NCBI RefSeq assembly: GCF_032854445.1
Contig: NC_088304.1
Coordinates: 20,249,850-20,313,849 of the forward strand
Direction: 5' to 3'
DNA from: Liolophura sinensis
Lineage: Eukaryota; Mollusca; Polyplacophora; Chitonida; Chitonidae
Length of the DNA stretch: 64,000 nt
Shown: piece by piece, positions 1 to 9,779 of the stretch
How positions within the stretch are numbered: position 1 is the stretch's first letter
Layout of the letters: each line of letters begins with the position of its first letter
Notes under the pieces: generated by a model
Told to the model about the DNA's origin: nothing
Databases searched by the model: none
The model's input: the letters and a program-made list of their open reading frames with translations, nothing else
Made by a program: the position numbers and the translations under genes

Positions 1-1456
1 GATAAAAAGCCCTGTGCCTGGTGCTTCTCCAGTGATCTTCATTCAGAGAGAGGTCAAATTACCTCGCGCATAACGGAGTTCTCGGTTTCGCATGGAACAA
101 AAAGTAGTGTAGCGGGGATTCCGGCTATGCCTCGTGCTAAATACGCCGTAGAGTGATTGCCCTCCATCAAGAAGGCTACAAACAGTCCGATGTTGCCGAT
201 TTTGTAGGCATATCGCAAAGTACAGTCAGCAAAATCATCAGACGTCATCGAGACGTGGGTCATTTGCGGCCACGTCAAACTCCAGGACGACCACGACTGA
301 CTACGAGACGGGATGACCGCCGACTGCTCAATCTCTCTCACACAAACCTGAAAATGTCTGCGAACCATCTTCGCCGTTTGTGGCGGAGGCATTACGGAAT
401 CAATGTTTCCCGAACAACGGTGAATCGCAGATTACTTCAGCATGGTTATCGAGCAAGACGTATGACCAAATGTCCCCGCCTAACCGCCCAACATAGTCCA
501 AAGGCTTCGCTGGGCTAGGGGGCACAGACAATTGCAGTTAGGGCATTGGCGACATGTGGTCTTCACGGATGAGAGTCGCTTCTTCCTGAAACCTGTGGAC
601 GGAAGGCAAAGGGTTCGTCGTTTGCGAGGAGAAAGCCTTCGAGATAACTGTGTGCAGGAAAACAATCAAGGGGGTGGCGGTTCAGTAATGGTTTGGGCCG
701 GTATTCACTATGGTGGAAAAACGCCGTTGGTGGTGCCCGACGAAAACGTCAACGCCCTCGTGTACATTGATTTCCTTGAAAACCATTGCCTTCCATACGC
801 ACGAAGGGTTTATGGAGACAATTTTCGTTTGCAAGACGACAACGTTACAATACACAGGGCCGCTGCAACACGAGAATTTCTTCGGGCACAATTGGTGGAG
901 CAGTTACCTTGGCTATCGTGTTCCCCTGATATGAACCCAACAGAACATGCCTGGTTCAAGTTAGGGCGAGCCATCAACGCACGTGACAATATTGCTGAAA
1001 ATCTGCAAGAACTGGCACAGGCTCTGATCAATGAGTGGAACGTTCTGCCCACTGAATTCATTAACAATCTGGTCGACAGCATGCAACGACGTCTTGACGC
1101 ATTGATTCGTGTCAGGGGTGGTCATACGAGATATTAATGACTGTTTCTCTTACAAACTGTATTGTCTGTAACTTATAATACGAAGGGAAGAAATACGTTT
1201 ATGTTTGTGATATGGAGACATTGCAGTAAAGCCTTCAATCCTTACGCCTTGAAATGCCAGTTTTTGTTTTTACGCCGTTCTACAGCCTATAATCGATCCA
1301 TTAAAGATTACAATAGGCTGATATGTGTAGAAAAGACCAACATTTGGCGTTATGCTGATATCTACGCCATAATCAAGCATTCAATACCGCGTACAATTAG
1401 AATAACTCCGAATTCAGTCGTCGAATTAATTTTTTCCAACTTTATGGTCAACAGTG
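1..1456 (+). mobile_element. Tc1-type DNA transposon, copy A (5' end off window)
   Basis: Right part of a Tc1/mariner element. The right inverted repeat ends at 1456, followed by target TA at 1457-1458. By comparison with copy B the left end lies about 180 bp before the window. The transposase occupies 153-1137. The 320 bp after the transposase stop are non-coding element sequence; the small open frame in them (1162-1470) has no protein likeness. Confidence 0.92.
153..1137 (+). pseudogene. Tc1-family transposase, frameshifted, catalytic DD34E present
   Basis: The N-terminal half (153-518) carries two helix-turn-helix motifs (VADFVGISQSTVSKIIRRH, then a second with SRTTVNRRLLQHGY) and a GRPR-type hook (TPGRPRLTTR). 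The C-terminal half (532-1137) is the DDE nuclease: first Asp in FTDESRF, second in QDDN, Glu in SPDMNPTEHAW with 34 residues between the last two, the Tc1 spacing. It ends GGHTRY. The halves are in different frames: near 495 two bases (AG) present in copy B are missing. The catalytic core is otherwise complete, unlike copy B. No intact protein is expected from this copy. Confidence 0.92.
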
Positions 1457-1603
1457 TATCAGTATGTTAATAACCTCTAGGTGGATTACAAATATATGTC
1501 TGTTTCCGTGTTACCATGAAGCGGTAGAAGAACAAAACGAAAACAGTTAATTAAGCCTCTTGTAACCTGTGACGTATTTCCTACATATGACTTACATTCA
1601 TGG

Positions 1604-1850
1604 TTGGGACCCTCGTGCCCGAGTGGGATAGCGCGCCAGCACGGCGCGATGGCCCAGGTGCCTCCCGCCATTGCGTTCACTGTGAGTTCAAGCCCAGTTC
1701 ACGTTGGCTTTCTCTCCGGTCGTAAGTGGGAAGTCCTGCAGCAACTTGCGGACGGGCTTTGCCCAGTTTTTTCCCACCATAATACTGGCCACCGTCGTGT
1801 AAGTGAAATATTCTTGAGTACGCCATCAAACACCGATCAAATAAATACAC
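1604..1850 (+). mobile_element. tRNA-derived SINE (family 1), diverged, copy A
   Basis: Diverged full-length member: tRNA-like head, a B-box-like GAGTTCAAGCCC near 1683, the conserved body, a TTCTTGAGTACG motif and a short A-rich tail. The same insertion is at 45959-46205, so it predates the duplication. A short open frame across it is a by-product of the SINE sequence. Confidence 0.85.
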
Positions 1851-1854
1851 TAAT

Positions 1855-2300
1855 GACCTAGCTTTAAACAATCCATATAAAGCAAAGCTTGTGAAAGATA
1901 TATATCCGCCTTTGCTAGATTGAAAGAAAATTACTCTTTCCAGATTGCACATCCTACTTGGATCAATATTTGTACAAAGACCGAAACGGTCTTATTTCTC
2001 ATACGCTTTAGCGCAAGATGGATGGTTTCAATTTCAACATTGTAATCTATCCTTTCTTGGACAGCAATGTACCGAAGGATCCTGCATATGACGTGTACAT
2101 ATCTCTCCTTGTAGCATTTGTTACATCCTGTGTTTTATATGACGATTTCGTATATCAACGTCAGAGGTTACTACTGCAAAAAAAAAAAAAATAAAAAATA
2201 AGATAGGGTGCCAAGGTTATTCCGTCAAACGCCTTTACTGTGAGTTTCTCTAAATCCTCTAAAGCCTCTAGCAGTAGCTTGTAATTGTTTTCAGAACTGT
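1855..2300 (+). mobile_element. Penelope-like retroelement, 3' coding fragment, copy A
   Basis: Decayed C-terminal part of a Penelope-like element: an LNNPY-like stretch after the RT core, then peptide resembling FNFNIVIYPFLDSNVP, YDVYISLLVAFVTS and YDDFVYQRQRLL, the conserved end of Penelope-like RTs as also seen at 29030-29350. An A-rich run near 2180 interrupts it. The matching fragment is at 46210-46640. Confidence 0.75.
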
Positions 2301-4227
2301 TATAACGTGGTGCAGGATAAGGGATGTGTAAATAAAGCAGGCATTTTGTTTCCAAGGGAAGGCAAATCAGTAATATTGTTCATCCCAAACTAGATTTTTC
2401 TCACACCGTACACAAACCCTTTCTTCTTTTGGTACATTTGCCCATTTATACATTTAATGTTGGGTGAGGTGTCCGTCACGTTAAACTCAGACCAAACCGC
2501 CGGTATAGTTGATAAGGTTTGGTTTCCTCCGCTACATCTAACAATCCGTGCTTCCATTGAATAAAGCATTCTGACGGATAGTGCCGTGGCCAGTGGTTAA
2601 ACGTTCTTGCCTTTCAAAAAGTAGGATATCTGAACATCTATCCTTGGAAAGTTGCTTACGTTGTGTGGTTTGTCCCGGGCACTCCTGTTTAACTCGCCCG
2701 TAAAACTGATCGTATTTCGGTCAAAATTTATAAACTATAGCTTTAAAAATAATATATAAATAAATAGAAACCATTTATACCACAGTATAGATCTGTTTTT
2801 CATAAATTTTCATGTCTGGTGATTTGGCCATGATACTTCAGTAGCGGCAGCACTTTGGCGGCATGGACTCGTTTTATACATACGTGTATAGTATATAACC
2901 AATGGCAGTCACCCACCGTTGCTCAAGCATTTAAATGAGAGTCAACGTATTTCGGAAAAACGAAGAGATACCAGTATAGAAGAAAAATAACAAAATATAA
3001 TGTAAAATCAGAGTGGAGGGGAGTGTGAAATAGTTAAAAATTGTCAGACGTAATTGGTAAAAACTCTTTTTTTCGGTTTAATGCTTGAAGGCTGCAGCTT
3101 AACACACTGCCTAGCACCATAGGTTAAGCATAACGAGCTTTAAAAAGAGCAATTTCTAAAACATGGTAGAGTTGTTATTATTGAGAGGAATCTGTAACTG
3201 AGGGCTATATTGATTCATAAGTATATAGCTGACCTGTTTGCGAAAACGAGGTTATCATAATTTAAAGGAGAGATTTGCCAATAGCCAACAAGAAAGCTAC
3301 CCCGGAAGCAATGGCGGAAAAGTGTGCTTGACCCTACATGTCTACCGGGTCAAGCGTCAAGACTAGTGCTTTTCGCATCTCGTTCCCGGCCGGAGAAATG
3401 AATGAGTGAAAATCCCGTGATACATTTTGACAATGAAAACCTCGTTCTCGTGTGGGAACAGCAATTCGAATACGCCCAATGGTGATAAAACGCTAAAACT
3501 GTGGTCAAAGTCAAAGGTAAATCCGACAAAACGCGTACAACCAAACAAATCGTGCAGGATTACCTCCCTTTATAATTATCGGCACAGCAGGCATCAGGAG
3601 AGCGATCGACCCCATCCGATTCCAGGCGGATGCTAATGTTAGAGCCTTCCTGCCGTTAAACGATAGTGTGAATTATGGATGAACAGTGTGGATGAACATT
3701 AAGAGTGCTGAGGGATAATATTAATTTTCTTCATTTTCTTCAACATTTCAGAATATTTCCGGCCATTGGTGGAGAATGTGCATAAAACAGATCGGTTATT
3801 AAAAAATATAAAATTTGTCTTAAAAATAAAAGTTTTGTTTTTTGTTATGTTCCTTGAATCCATATACCCTTTGATTTATAGTACCTTTTTTGTGTCCTTT
3901 AAATCGAAACGTTAAATCCATCATTTGCGGACTGTTCTTTAACGATGAATGGGCGCTGCAAGCGATTCCATTGGCTTGTTACTGGGAGCAACGCATGAGA
4001 TAAAGAAAACGTATCAACTGCTTTACATGCAAGTGAACAGTATAAATTTAGTAATTTTTAATTACAATGAATGTCATATATGTAACAGATTCGTCACGGT
4101 CTGTGTATTAAACTATATCAGGAAAACTACAGCGCACTCATATGCTCCATATTCAGTTTGATCTTCTCTGCAGTTAACATTGTCTACAGAACTGAAGCAT
4201 TTGCTATTGCATACACAGTGGTTTGCC
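2301..4227. other. AT-rich non-coding stretch, copy A (B: about 46640-48579)
   Basis: No gene recognised. 2580-2760 has a tRNA-like stretch (GTGGCCAGTGGTTAA, then an ATAAATAAATA tail) that may be an old third SINE type. 2990-3130 faintly resembles the dispersed MITE-like family. 3427-3636 has a short open frame kept in both copies but with no recognisable domain; sequence this similar keeps short frames open by chance. Confidence 0.5.
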
Positions 4228-4676
4228 ATGGATTGTCAGCTCGAAGAAGAGGAAAAAAAGCAGCTGACTTATATCGCAGAGCAATGAAGACAGACGGAGA
4301 ACGAGGTTACCCAGAACATCATGCTACAGTGTCTAACAGATTATGCACAACTCTTTCACAGCCGTCTGGAAAAAACAGAAAGTGTTTTGGACAAGGACGG
4401 TCGTGAGTTTATGTCTCACACCAACGGCAAAGTGAAGCCTGAAATGACCAAGTTGGAGAAGAGAACACGCCTGGATGAAGAAAACCTTTCCGCACCTCGA
4501 GTTTTAAGGCCACATGCGTTTAATCCATCTATTGACTTTAAAAAGGTCGAAACCGAACAAATTACACTTAGTGGGGAAAAGGAAGAAAACCTGAAAAAGA
4601 TACTGCATATAGAAAAAAAACACTGTCAGACCAGAGGAGCTGATACGTGTTTTTGACAGAGACGTTGTACGTTCAG
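4228..4676 (+). pseudogene. Solitary decarboxylase first exon (older paralogue), copy A, broken
   Basis: Matches the first exon of the decarboxylase genes at 18126, 35294 and 62801: start MDCQLEEEEKKQL, middle TDYAQLFHSRLEK, PHAFNPSIDF, and end DVVRSG followed by the same donor (TTCAG|gtaagcg at 4676/4677). A TGA at 4285-4287 replaces the Trp codon of the paralogues (DKWE). One extra A in the A-run near 4613-4620 shifts the frame relative to copy B. I found no matching exons 2 to 6 between here and 18126. It is either a gene remnant or a former alternative first exon. Confidence 0.8.
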
Positions 4677-5334
4677 GTAAGCGTTATGTAAAGAATGATC
4701 TCAAATTTTCGGAATAATCAATTCGCGCTTACTTTTCCACTTGTCCACCTATGCGCATTCAGGAATTGTTTACTTCGGCATCTTGAAATTTTCTTTTCTT
4801 TTTTTCTTCTTAGTAGTTACATTTCGACACAAACACTTAAAGTTAATGTATACACGGAACTTAATCGGCCTTACCATATGCGGAACGCAACTGGGCAAAA
4901 TTCGTGCAAAATGGAGATTTCACATTGTGACATTTCATTTCATTCTCGGCGAACGCAATTTTCACTTCATATCACCTAAAGACTGAACAGGTGTCACCTA
5001 TACGTGCAACATCCGGTAGACTAACAATATTGAATGTTCTCTTTGCATGAACCTATGGTGGCTGATAGCATTCATTTAGACCGCGAACTTACCGATCCAG
5101 CGAATAGCGCGAAAAACACGAAACAAGGAGAATGGTGTTAAATTAAAGGTCCCTCAGGTCGCGATCAAAAATGGACGCTATCAGACACTACATAAACCAG
5201 TCCTATTTTTATATTTGCATACGTTCTTGGTACTTTAAGTGTTTGTGTTGGAATATTGTTTCGGAAATCGGCCTCGGGATCATTTACCCTTAAGATCCAT
5301 TTTCGTGAACGGCAGGTATACTAATATAATCAAA
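4677..5334. other. Non-coding stretch after the solitary exon
   Basis: Begins with the splice donor of the solitary exon. Otherwise AT-rich sequence with no protein likeness; the copy B counterpart (49028-49676) differs by small indels. Confidence 0.5.
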
Positions 5335-5515
5335 GGCGCACAACATAGAGAGTAAAACCAGAGCGGCAACGACAGTGTGATATTATCACGCGTAACCCGA
5401 AAAATAGGGCAACCTGTCAGTTTACCTCAGTCAGGCATTTATTCTACTTATGTAAATGTAAAAATAGTAGCAATTCACGCATCTAGCACCATGCCTTAGG
5501 CGGAATTAGTTAACA
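5335..5515 (+). mobile_element. MITE-like dispersed repeat (+), copy A
   Basis: Member of a ~200-240-bp family also at 22797, 37735, 38937 and 39800 (+) and 15125 and 36345 (-). Shared blocks in order: CATAGAGAGTAAAACCAGAG, CGACAGTGTGAT, CACGCGTAACCCG, TTTACCTCAGTCAGG, TTTATTCTACT, then AGCACCATGCCTTAGGCGGA. No coding capacity. Copy B at 49679-49857. Confidence 0.7.
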
Positions 5516-6120
5516 AAAAATGCAATGTTGTTAAGTGCAATTTATTAGATGTGACTCCGGGCGAACGAAGTCAGCTTCTTTACATAATTCATCTTCAAAT
5601 ACTGAATACTACAACATACAAAACCACTGTATTAATATAAGATACACATGTATAAACGTCACGATACATAAATTATCCGGTATATTCTCTCTATGGGAAA
5701 CAATCACGACACGAAACGTCAGGTAAAACTGTGCCAAAAAAATTTTATGTACGTTTTAAGAAAGCTTAATAATTTGGATAAAACAAGGTAGATTTTCCCG
5801 ACTAAAAGAGGACGTCAGATAAATTACTTGGCCATGACTTCGACGTATAACATATTTGGTGATTTTTTACTAATCACCTGTGTGGCAAAAGCTATTATTG
5901 TCGCAAAGTAGACTCCGGCAACATTTTCGAATATAAGTAGTGACAAAAGATGTCTGTCGAGCATACCACTTAAACTTTGAGCATTTTCGTTGAAAATATT
6001 TCTTCGCAGGTCATCCTTGACCCTTATTTTTCTCAACAGTAACTACCATTCAACTTTAATCACAAGTTTTCGGCTCCACATTCTTTCACAAGTCCACCCG
6101 CTTCAAAGTGAACGGCCTAT
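5516..6120. other. Unassigned stretch, copy A
   Basis: No gene recognised. A 70-codon minus-strand frame at 5824-6036 is identical in protein to 50168-50380, but it has no domain likeness and the DNA of the two copies is nearly identical anyway, so this is not evidence of selection. Confidence 0.4.
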
Positions 6121-6147
6121 ATGCCAGTGAGGATGCGCGTCACACTG

Positions 6148-6177
6148 TGACATCACAGCTCGCCTGAGCTATAAATA
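6148..6177 (+). promoter_or_regulatory. Promoter-like module: CRE-like site and TATA box, copy A
   Basis: TGACATCA (6148-6155), one base from the CRE consensus, lies 14 bp before TATAAATA (6170-6177). Copy B has the exact CRE TGACGTCA with the same TATA box. No recognisable open frame follows in the first hundred bases before the SINE, so a transcript is only a possibility. Confidence 0.35.
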
Positions 6178-6288
6178 CACTTCATTCGTATCGGGTGGGT
6201 GTGAGACATCTGAATTGTATAAGAAAACACTAACCATCGGTTTAGTCATACATTTGAAGCTCTTTGGGACAATACATTCATTATCATG

Positions 6289-6555
6289 TGCGGCCTCCGT
6301 GGCTCAGTTGGTTAGCGCGCTAGCGCAGCGTAATGACCCAGGAGTCTCTCACCAATGCGGTCGCTGTGAGTTCAAGTCCAGCTCATGCTGTCTTCCTCTC
6401 CGGCCGTACGTGGAAAGGTCTGCCAGCAACCTGCGGATGGTCGTGGGTTTCAACCGGGCTGTGCCCGGTTTCCACCCACCATAATGCTGGCCTGCGTCTT
6501 ATAAGTGAAATATTCTTGAGTACGGCGTAAAACATCAATCAAATAAATAAATAAA
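6289..6555 (+). mobile_element. tRNA-derived SINE (family 1) with 11-bp TSD, copy A
   Basis: Full-length SINE: A box GTGGCTCAGTTGGTTAGCGC, B box GAGTTCAAGTCC, conserved body, TTCTTGAGTACGGCGTAAAAC and an (AAAT)n tail. It is flanked by a perfect direct repeat TCATTATCATG at 6278-6288 and 6556-6566. The right TSD copy is part of the left arm of the hairpin element at 6558-6693, so the SINE landed in that element's end. Confidence 0.93.
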
Positions 6556-6557
6556 TC

Positions 6558-6693
6558 ATTATCATGGTTGGTTGAGCGGAGATTCGAAATACTTACATTG
6601 GGAATGTGAAAATTAAAAGCGGTGGAGTCGACAGGCAATTTCCACGCTCACCATGTAAATACTACGTATCACCACTCAACCAACCATGATAAT
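6558..6693. mobile_element. 136-bp hairpin (MITE-like) element, copy A only
   Basis: 22-bp terminal inverted repeats at 6558-6579 and 6672-6693 match at 21 of 22 positions (core ATTATCATGGTTGGTTGAG). No coding capacity. In copy B the left arm, the interior and the SINE tail are replaced by a short unrelated filler, leaving only the right arm. Confidence 0.65.
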
Positions 6694-6994
6694 AAATATT
6701 GAGCCTCTTCTTCGTAAGGAAAAAAAGTAAAACTAAATGGGATTGAGACACAATGTCTGATCAAAATTCTCCACTACCTTTCTCTCAGAAACAGGTATAT
6801 GAAGACTTCAATGTTTTCATAAAAGCTCATTTTTATGACCAGAGTTACGTCTTGTTTTCATGCAGAGTCCCTCAACTCCATTGATTTATATTATAGTCGA
6901 TGGACCCAACTCGTAGATAACTGCGTTTTAATGACACATGACTTACACGGTGTTGGGGGGTGGGGGTGGAGATGGCGTGTCTTTTCCTTCTATT

Positions 6995-7505
6995 TCAGCA
7001 CTTGCTTTTGAGCAGTTAAAAAAATGCTGTAACTCAGGTAAATCAACAAGACGCCTGATTGCACCGATTACGTGTGGCCATTTGTTAACTATGACACAGT
7101 TGCCGCTTTCCTGCTTAAAATCTTAATGCTGCTGTTTTTTATGCTAAAGACAATTATGAGTTTATTCTTCTTACCAGTTTTTGCTAAATACTTCTGTGTC
7201 AACAGCGTATTTAACAATCGTATCCAGAGTACGTGTGGGAGGTTTTAGATTTATGTGTGAATGAAGCTATTCCAGACCCGGGTCAACTGTTTTCAATTTG
7301 TCAAGCAGCTGGACTTGGTCTGGTCTCTCGCTTGCCCTCATTAGCTATAATTTGTTCTGGAAACCAACTTGGTGAATCATTGTCGATCTCACTTAAGATT
7401 TCTGGCTTAAAAATTCACCTTAACTTAACCCCGCAATCGCCTCTCCGTTTTTAAGCTGAACTATTGTTCTCACCCAACGGATGAGTATATACCTTACCGC
7501 TCTGC
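6995..7505 (-). repeat. Dispersed ~500-bp repeat, copy A
   Basis: Highly similar to 20335-20850. The first ~130 bp (GCTGTAACTCAGGTAAAT ... GTGTGGCCATTTGTTAACTA) is the MITE-like family in minus orientation; the remainder (7190-7505) is a second conserved block. A 73-codon open frame (7233-7454) is kept in all three instances but resembles no known protein. It ends beside a perfect palindrome CTGCAGACGTCTGCAG (7502-7517). Copy B at 51217-51735. Confidence 0.7.
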
Positions 7506-7517
7506 AGACGTCTGCAG

Positions 7518-8397
7518 TTAGGGTATAGTTCAGCTCCAGACTGATTAGCGGTCGTAAATCGACTATTTCCCGAAGTATGCCCGTGACCGTAACCGCCAAT
7601 GGTGTTTAACAAAGTTTAACTTGTCAGGTACATTTTGTTCATCCTGAATTTAAAATCTTAATTATCTATTAAAAGCTATGTAATATGAAATGAGAATTGC
7701 ATTAGGGTTAAAGGCCCACAGCTTTAATATGTTGAGGGCAGCACTTTGTAAAAGAGTTCCAGGTTTATAAATGGAAGAGTACAGATTTGCATTTCTGAAA
7801 AGCAGGCTAAGAAGAATGAAGCAAATTACAGATCTAGATAATGTGGAACCCTGAAGCCAGGATGCCGTAAGAAGACACGCGTTGACTTTCTATTTTGCAT
7901 TATTTTTCCGTGGATCATAAAGCCTTCAAACAGATTAGATTTCAGTCTCAATTTTCCAGCAAAAACTGACGAATTGCTACACAATCGCTAGCTTGATCTA
8001 CGCGATTGCTGATGAGCTGCCTCGGATGCTTCAACACATATTATTGCCTTGTACTGAATCTAAGAGGAACGAAACAAGAGACGTTTACAGCTGCGCAAAA
8101 ATGTTTTGCATCTGTAACTATTTCCAAAACAACTGCATAAAAGTTCACGCAGTTCACGTAGATTTTACACCACAGTTTTATGGGGAATAAAAATAACTAA
8201 AGCAAAAATGCATATCTGATTCACGCACACACAAACTCACGCGTGCGCGTGCGCATTTGTAAAAATACATATGTACATGTATATATGTAGGATTTTTCTG
8301 ATGTGGGGAAATGTGGGGAAAAAAGCAATTCACACCTGCTCAACTTTTCCTACAACCCCGTGACTGTGAGGACAGCGCAGGTGACAGGATCGAGTTC
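7518..8397. other. Non-coding stretch with a short dispersed repeat, copy A
   Basis: 7910-8150 resembles 10195-10440 (shared blocks around CCTTCAAACAG, GCTTCAACACA and TTGCCTTG), a second-tier repeat pair. 8220-8260 is a short CA/CG-rich simple repeat. No gene recognised. Confidence 0.45.
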
Positions 8398-8815
8398 CGG
8401 GTTAGTTATTCGAATAACCAATAACTAAACCGGCACCGGGTTAGTTATTTGAATAAATAATAACTAACCAGCAGCGGGTTAGTTATTGGAATAACCAATA
8501 TCTAACCCAGCAGCGGTGTAGTAATTCAAAATCATTTACTCGAATAACTAATGGCTAACACAGCAGCGGGTTAGTCATACTAACTAGCAGCAGGTTAGTT
8601 TTTCGAATAACCAATAACTAAGCTAGCACCGGGTTATTTATTTCATTAATATTTATTTATTTGATTGGTGTTTTACGCCGTATTCAAGAATATTGGTTAG
8701 TTATTTGAATAACTAATTTGGAATGACTAAAGAGCAGAGAGTTAGTTATTAGTTATTCGAATAACTAACCCGCTGCTGGTTAGTTATTAGTTATTCAAAT
8801 AACTAACCCGCTGCT
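8398..8815. repeat. Inverted array of palindrome-bearing repeats, copy A
   Basis: About six units of a ~40-50-bp repeat (CAGCAGCGGGTTAGTTATTC followed by GAATAACCAATAACTAA) are followed, after a SINE 3' fragment (8651-8694), by about three units in the opposite orientation (GAATAACTAACCCGCTGCTG). Each unit holds a palindrome; TTAGTTATTCGAATAACTAA at 8749-8768 is a perfect 20-bp one. Copy B (52620-53184) is longer by one to two units. Confidence 0.85.
8651..8694 (-). mobile_element. SINE family 1, 3'-end fragment, copy A
   Basis: TTTATTTGATTGGTGTTTTA followed by CGCCGTATTCAAGAATATT is the reverse of the family 1 tail. It lies at the switch point of the inverted array. Copy B at 53019-53062. 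Confidence 0.75.
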
Positions 8816-9543
8816 AACTTCAGTGTGCTCCGTGTGAACGTGTCTTGAGAGAGGTAGACACCATGTGTCATGTTCAAAGGAACCGTTAAGAATCATGCTA
8901 TAAAGCTCGACAGGTCGGTGTACTGGTACATGTATGCAATATGTCGGAAATGGCATACAGTGTCTTTAAAGGAGAAGAAAACTTAAAATTATGGCACTAT
9001 AGGCTGAAATGAGCGCATATTTTCTATTTGGTGGTGCCTGCTGCATAATTTTGCGATTTTTCCTCGCCACACACGTAAAGCCTGAAAACGGCAAAGCTGG
9101 TATAAATCGCTGAGCCTATCGCGTCCTCCATCTTTAACACCCTGTAATTCGGCGGTTTCCCACGGCAATTCTCCTCCTAACACAGAAGACTTCAGGACTA
9201 GTTCTTAGTCAAAATGGAGTCGCCCACAGCGGATTTTGGCGCTGACTTTATTGATAATTTATCAACTTGAGGTACATATTAGAATTTTGTCACCTGTGTG
9301 AAAATGCATACTCTTTTCAATGGTATTTGTTTGATATTTAAGTTTTCTTCTGCTTTAGCAAATGGCGGAGAAAGGCACCTTGGCAGACAGTTTGCTGCGG
9401 GTTAAAATGCGAATCAGACTCGACTATAAGTACTACTAGTTCATCTATAAGTACTATCAGTCTGAGGGCTGTGAACTCCGGGAATACGGGCCAGGCACAA
9501 TGTACCAGCGCACCGGAGATGTTTGTATTGCGCATAAACCAGG
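8816..9543. other. Unassigned stretch, copy A (B: 53185-53904)
   Basis: No gene recognised. Around 9416-9470 a short near-repeat CTATAAGTACTA occurs twice between CAGACT and AGTCTG arms, giving a small hairpin. Confidence 0.4.
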
Positions 9544-9737
9544 GTTCTGCTGGTGGACTAAGCTTCTTCGAGGCCTTGTCCCTTTGCATTGTTATAATGT
9601 TATAGTATGCCAACAAGGCAGAGATGTTAATTGCGATTTATTCAACGACACTGGTCTAAAGTTTACTAAAATCATATTTAACCATACCACATGTCAAAGG
9701 GACCATACCCCGGTAAGGCTTACTCCACCAGCAGAAC
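9544..9737. repeat. Foldback (imperfect inverted repeat), copy A
   Basis: Arms at about 9544-9590 (GTTCTGCTGGTGGACTAAGC...) and 9691-9737 (reverse complement of GTTCTGCTGGTGGAGTAAGC...) pair imperfectly around a ~100-bp centre. This explains the overlapping open frames seen on both strands here (9338-9616 minus, 9500-9772 plus), which resemble no protein. Copy B is at about 53905-54098. Confidence 0.6.
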
Positions 9738-9779
9738 TCTTTGGAGAGATTTTTGACAACTATCGATTATAATTCGATG

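Noticed and set aside
1162-1470. 102-codon frame after the Tc1 transposase, repeated at 45517-45825
   Set aside because: Lies in the non-coding tail of the transposon and includes its inverted repeat; no protein likeness.
5824-6036. 70-codon minus-strand frame identical in both duplicated blocks
   Set aside because: Identity reflects recent duplication of the whole block; no motif, splice or promoter support.
6289-6380. Functional tRNA gene at the SINE head
   Set aside because: A and B boxes are present but it continues into the conserved SINE body and tail with target duplications.
6215-6530. Frames reading AASVAQLVSALAQRNDPGVS-like peptides, also at 43776-43979 and 50559-50877
   Set aside because: These are SINE family 1 translations, seen wherever the SINE head occurs.
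8398-8815. CRISPR-like regularity of the palindromic repeats
   Set aside because: Units vary in length, invert midway, lack unique spacers and lie in an animal genome.
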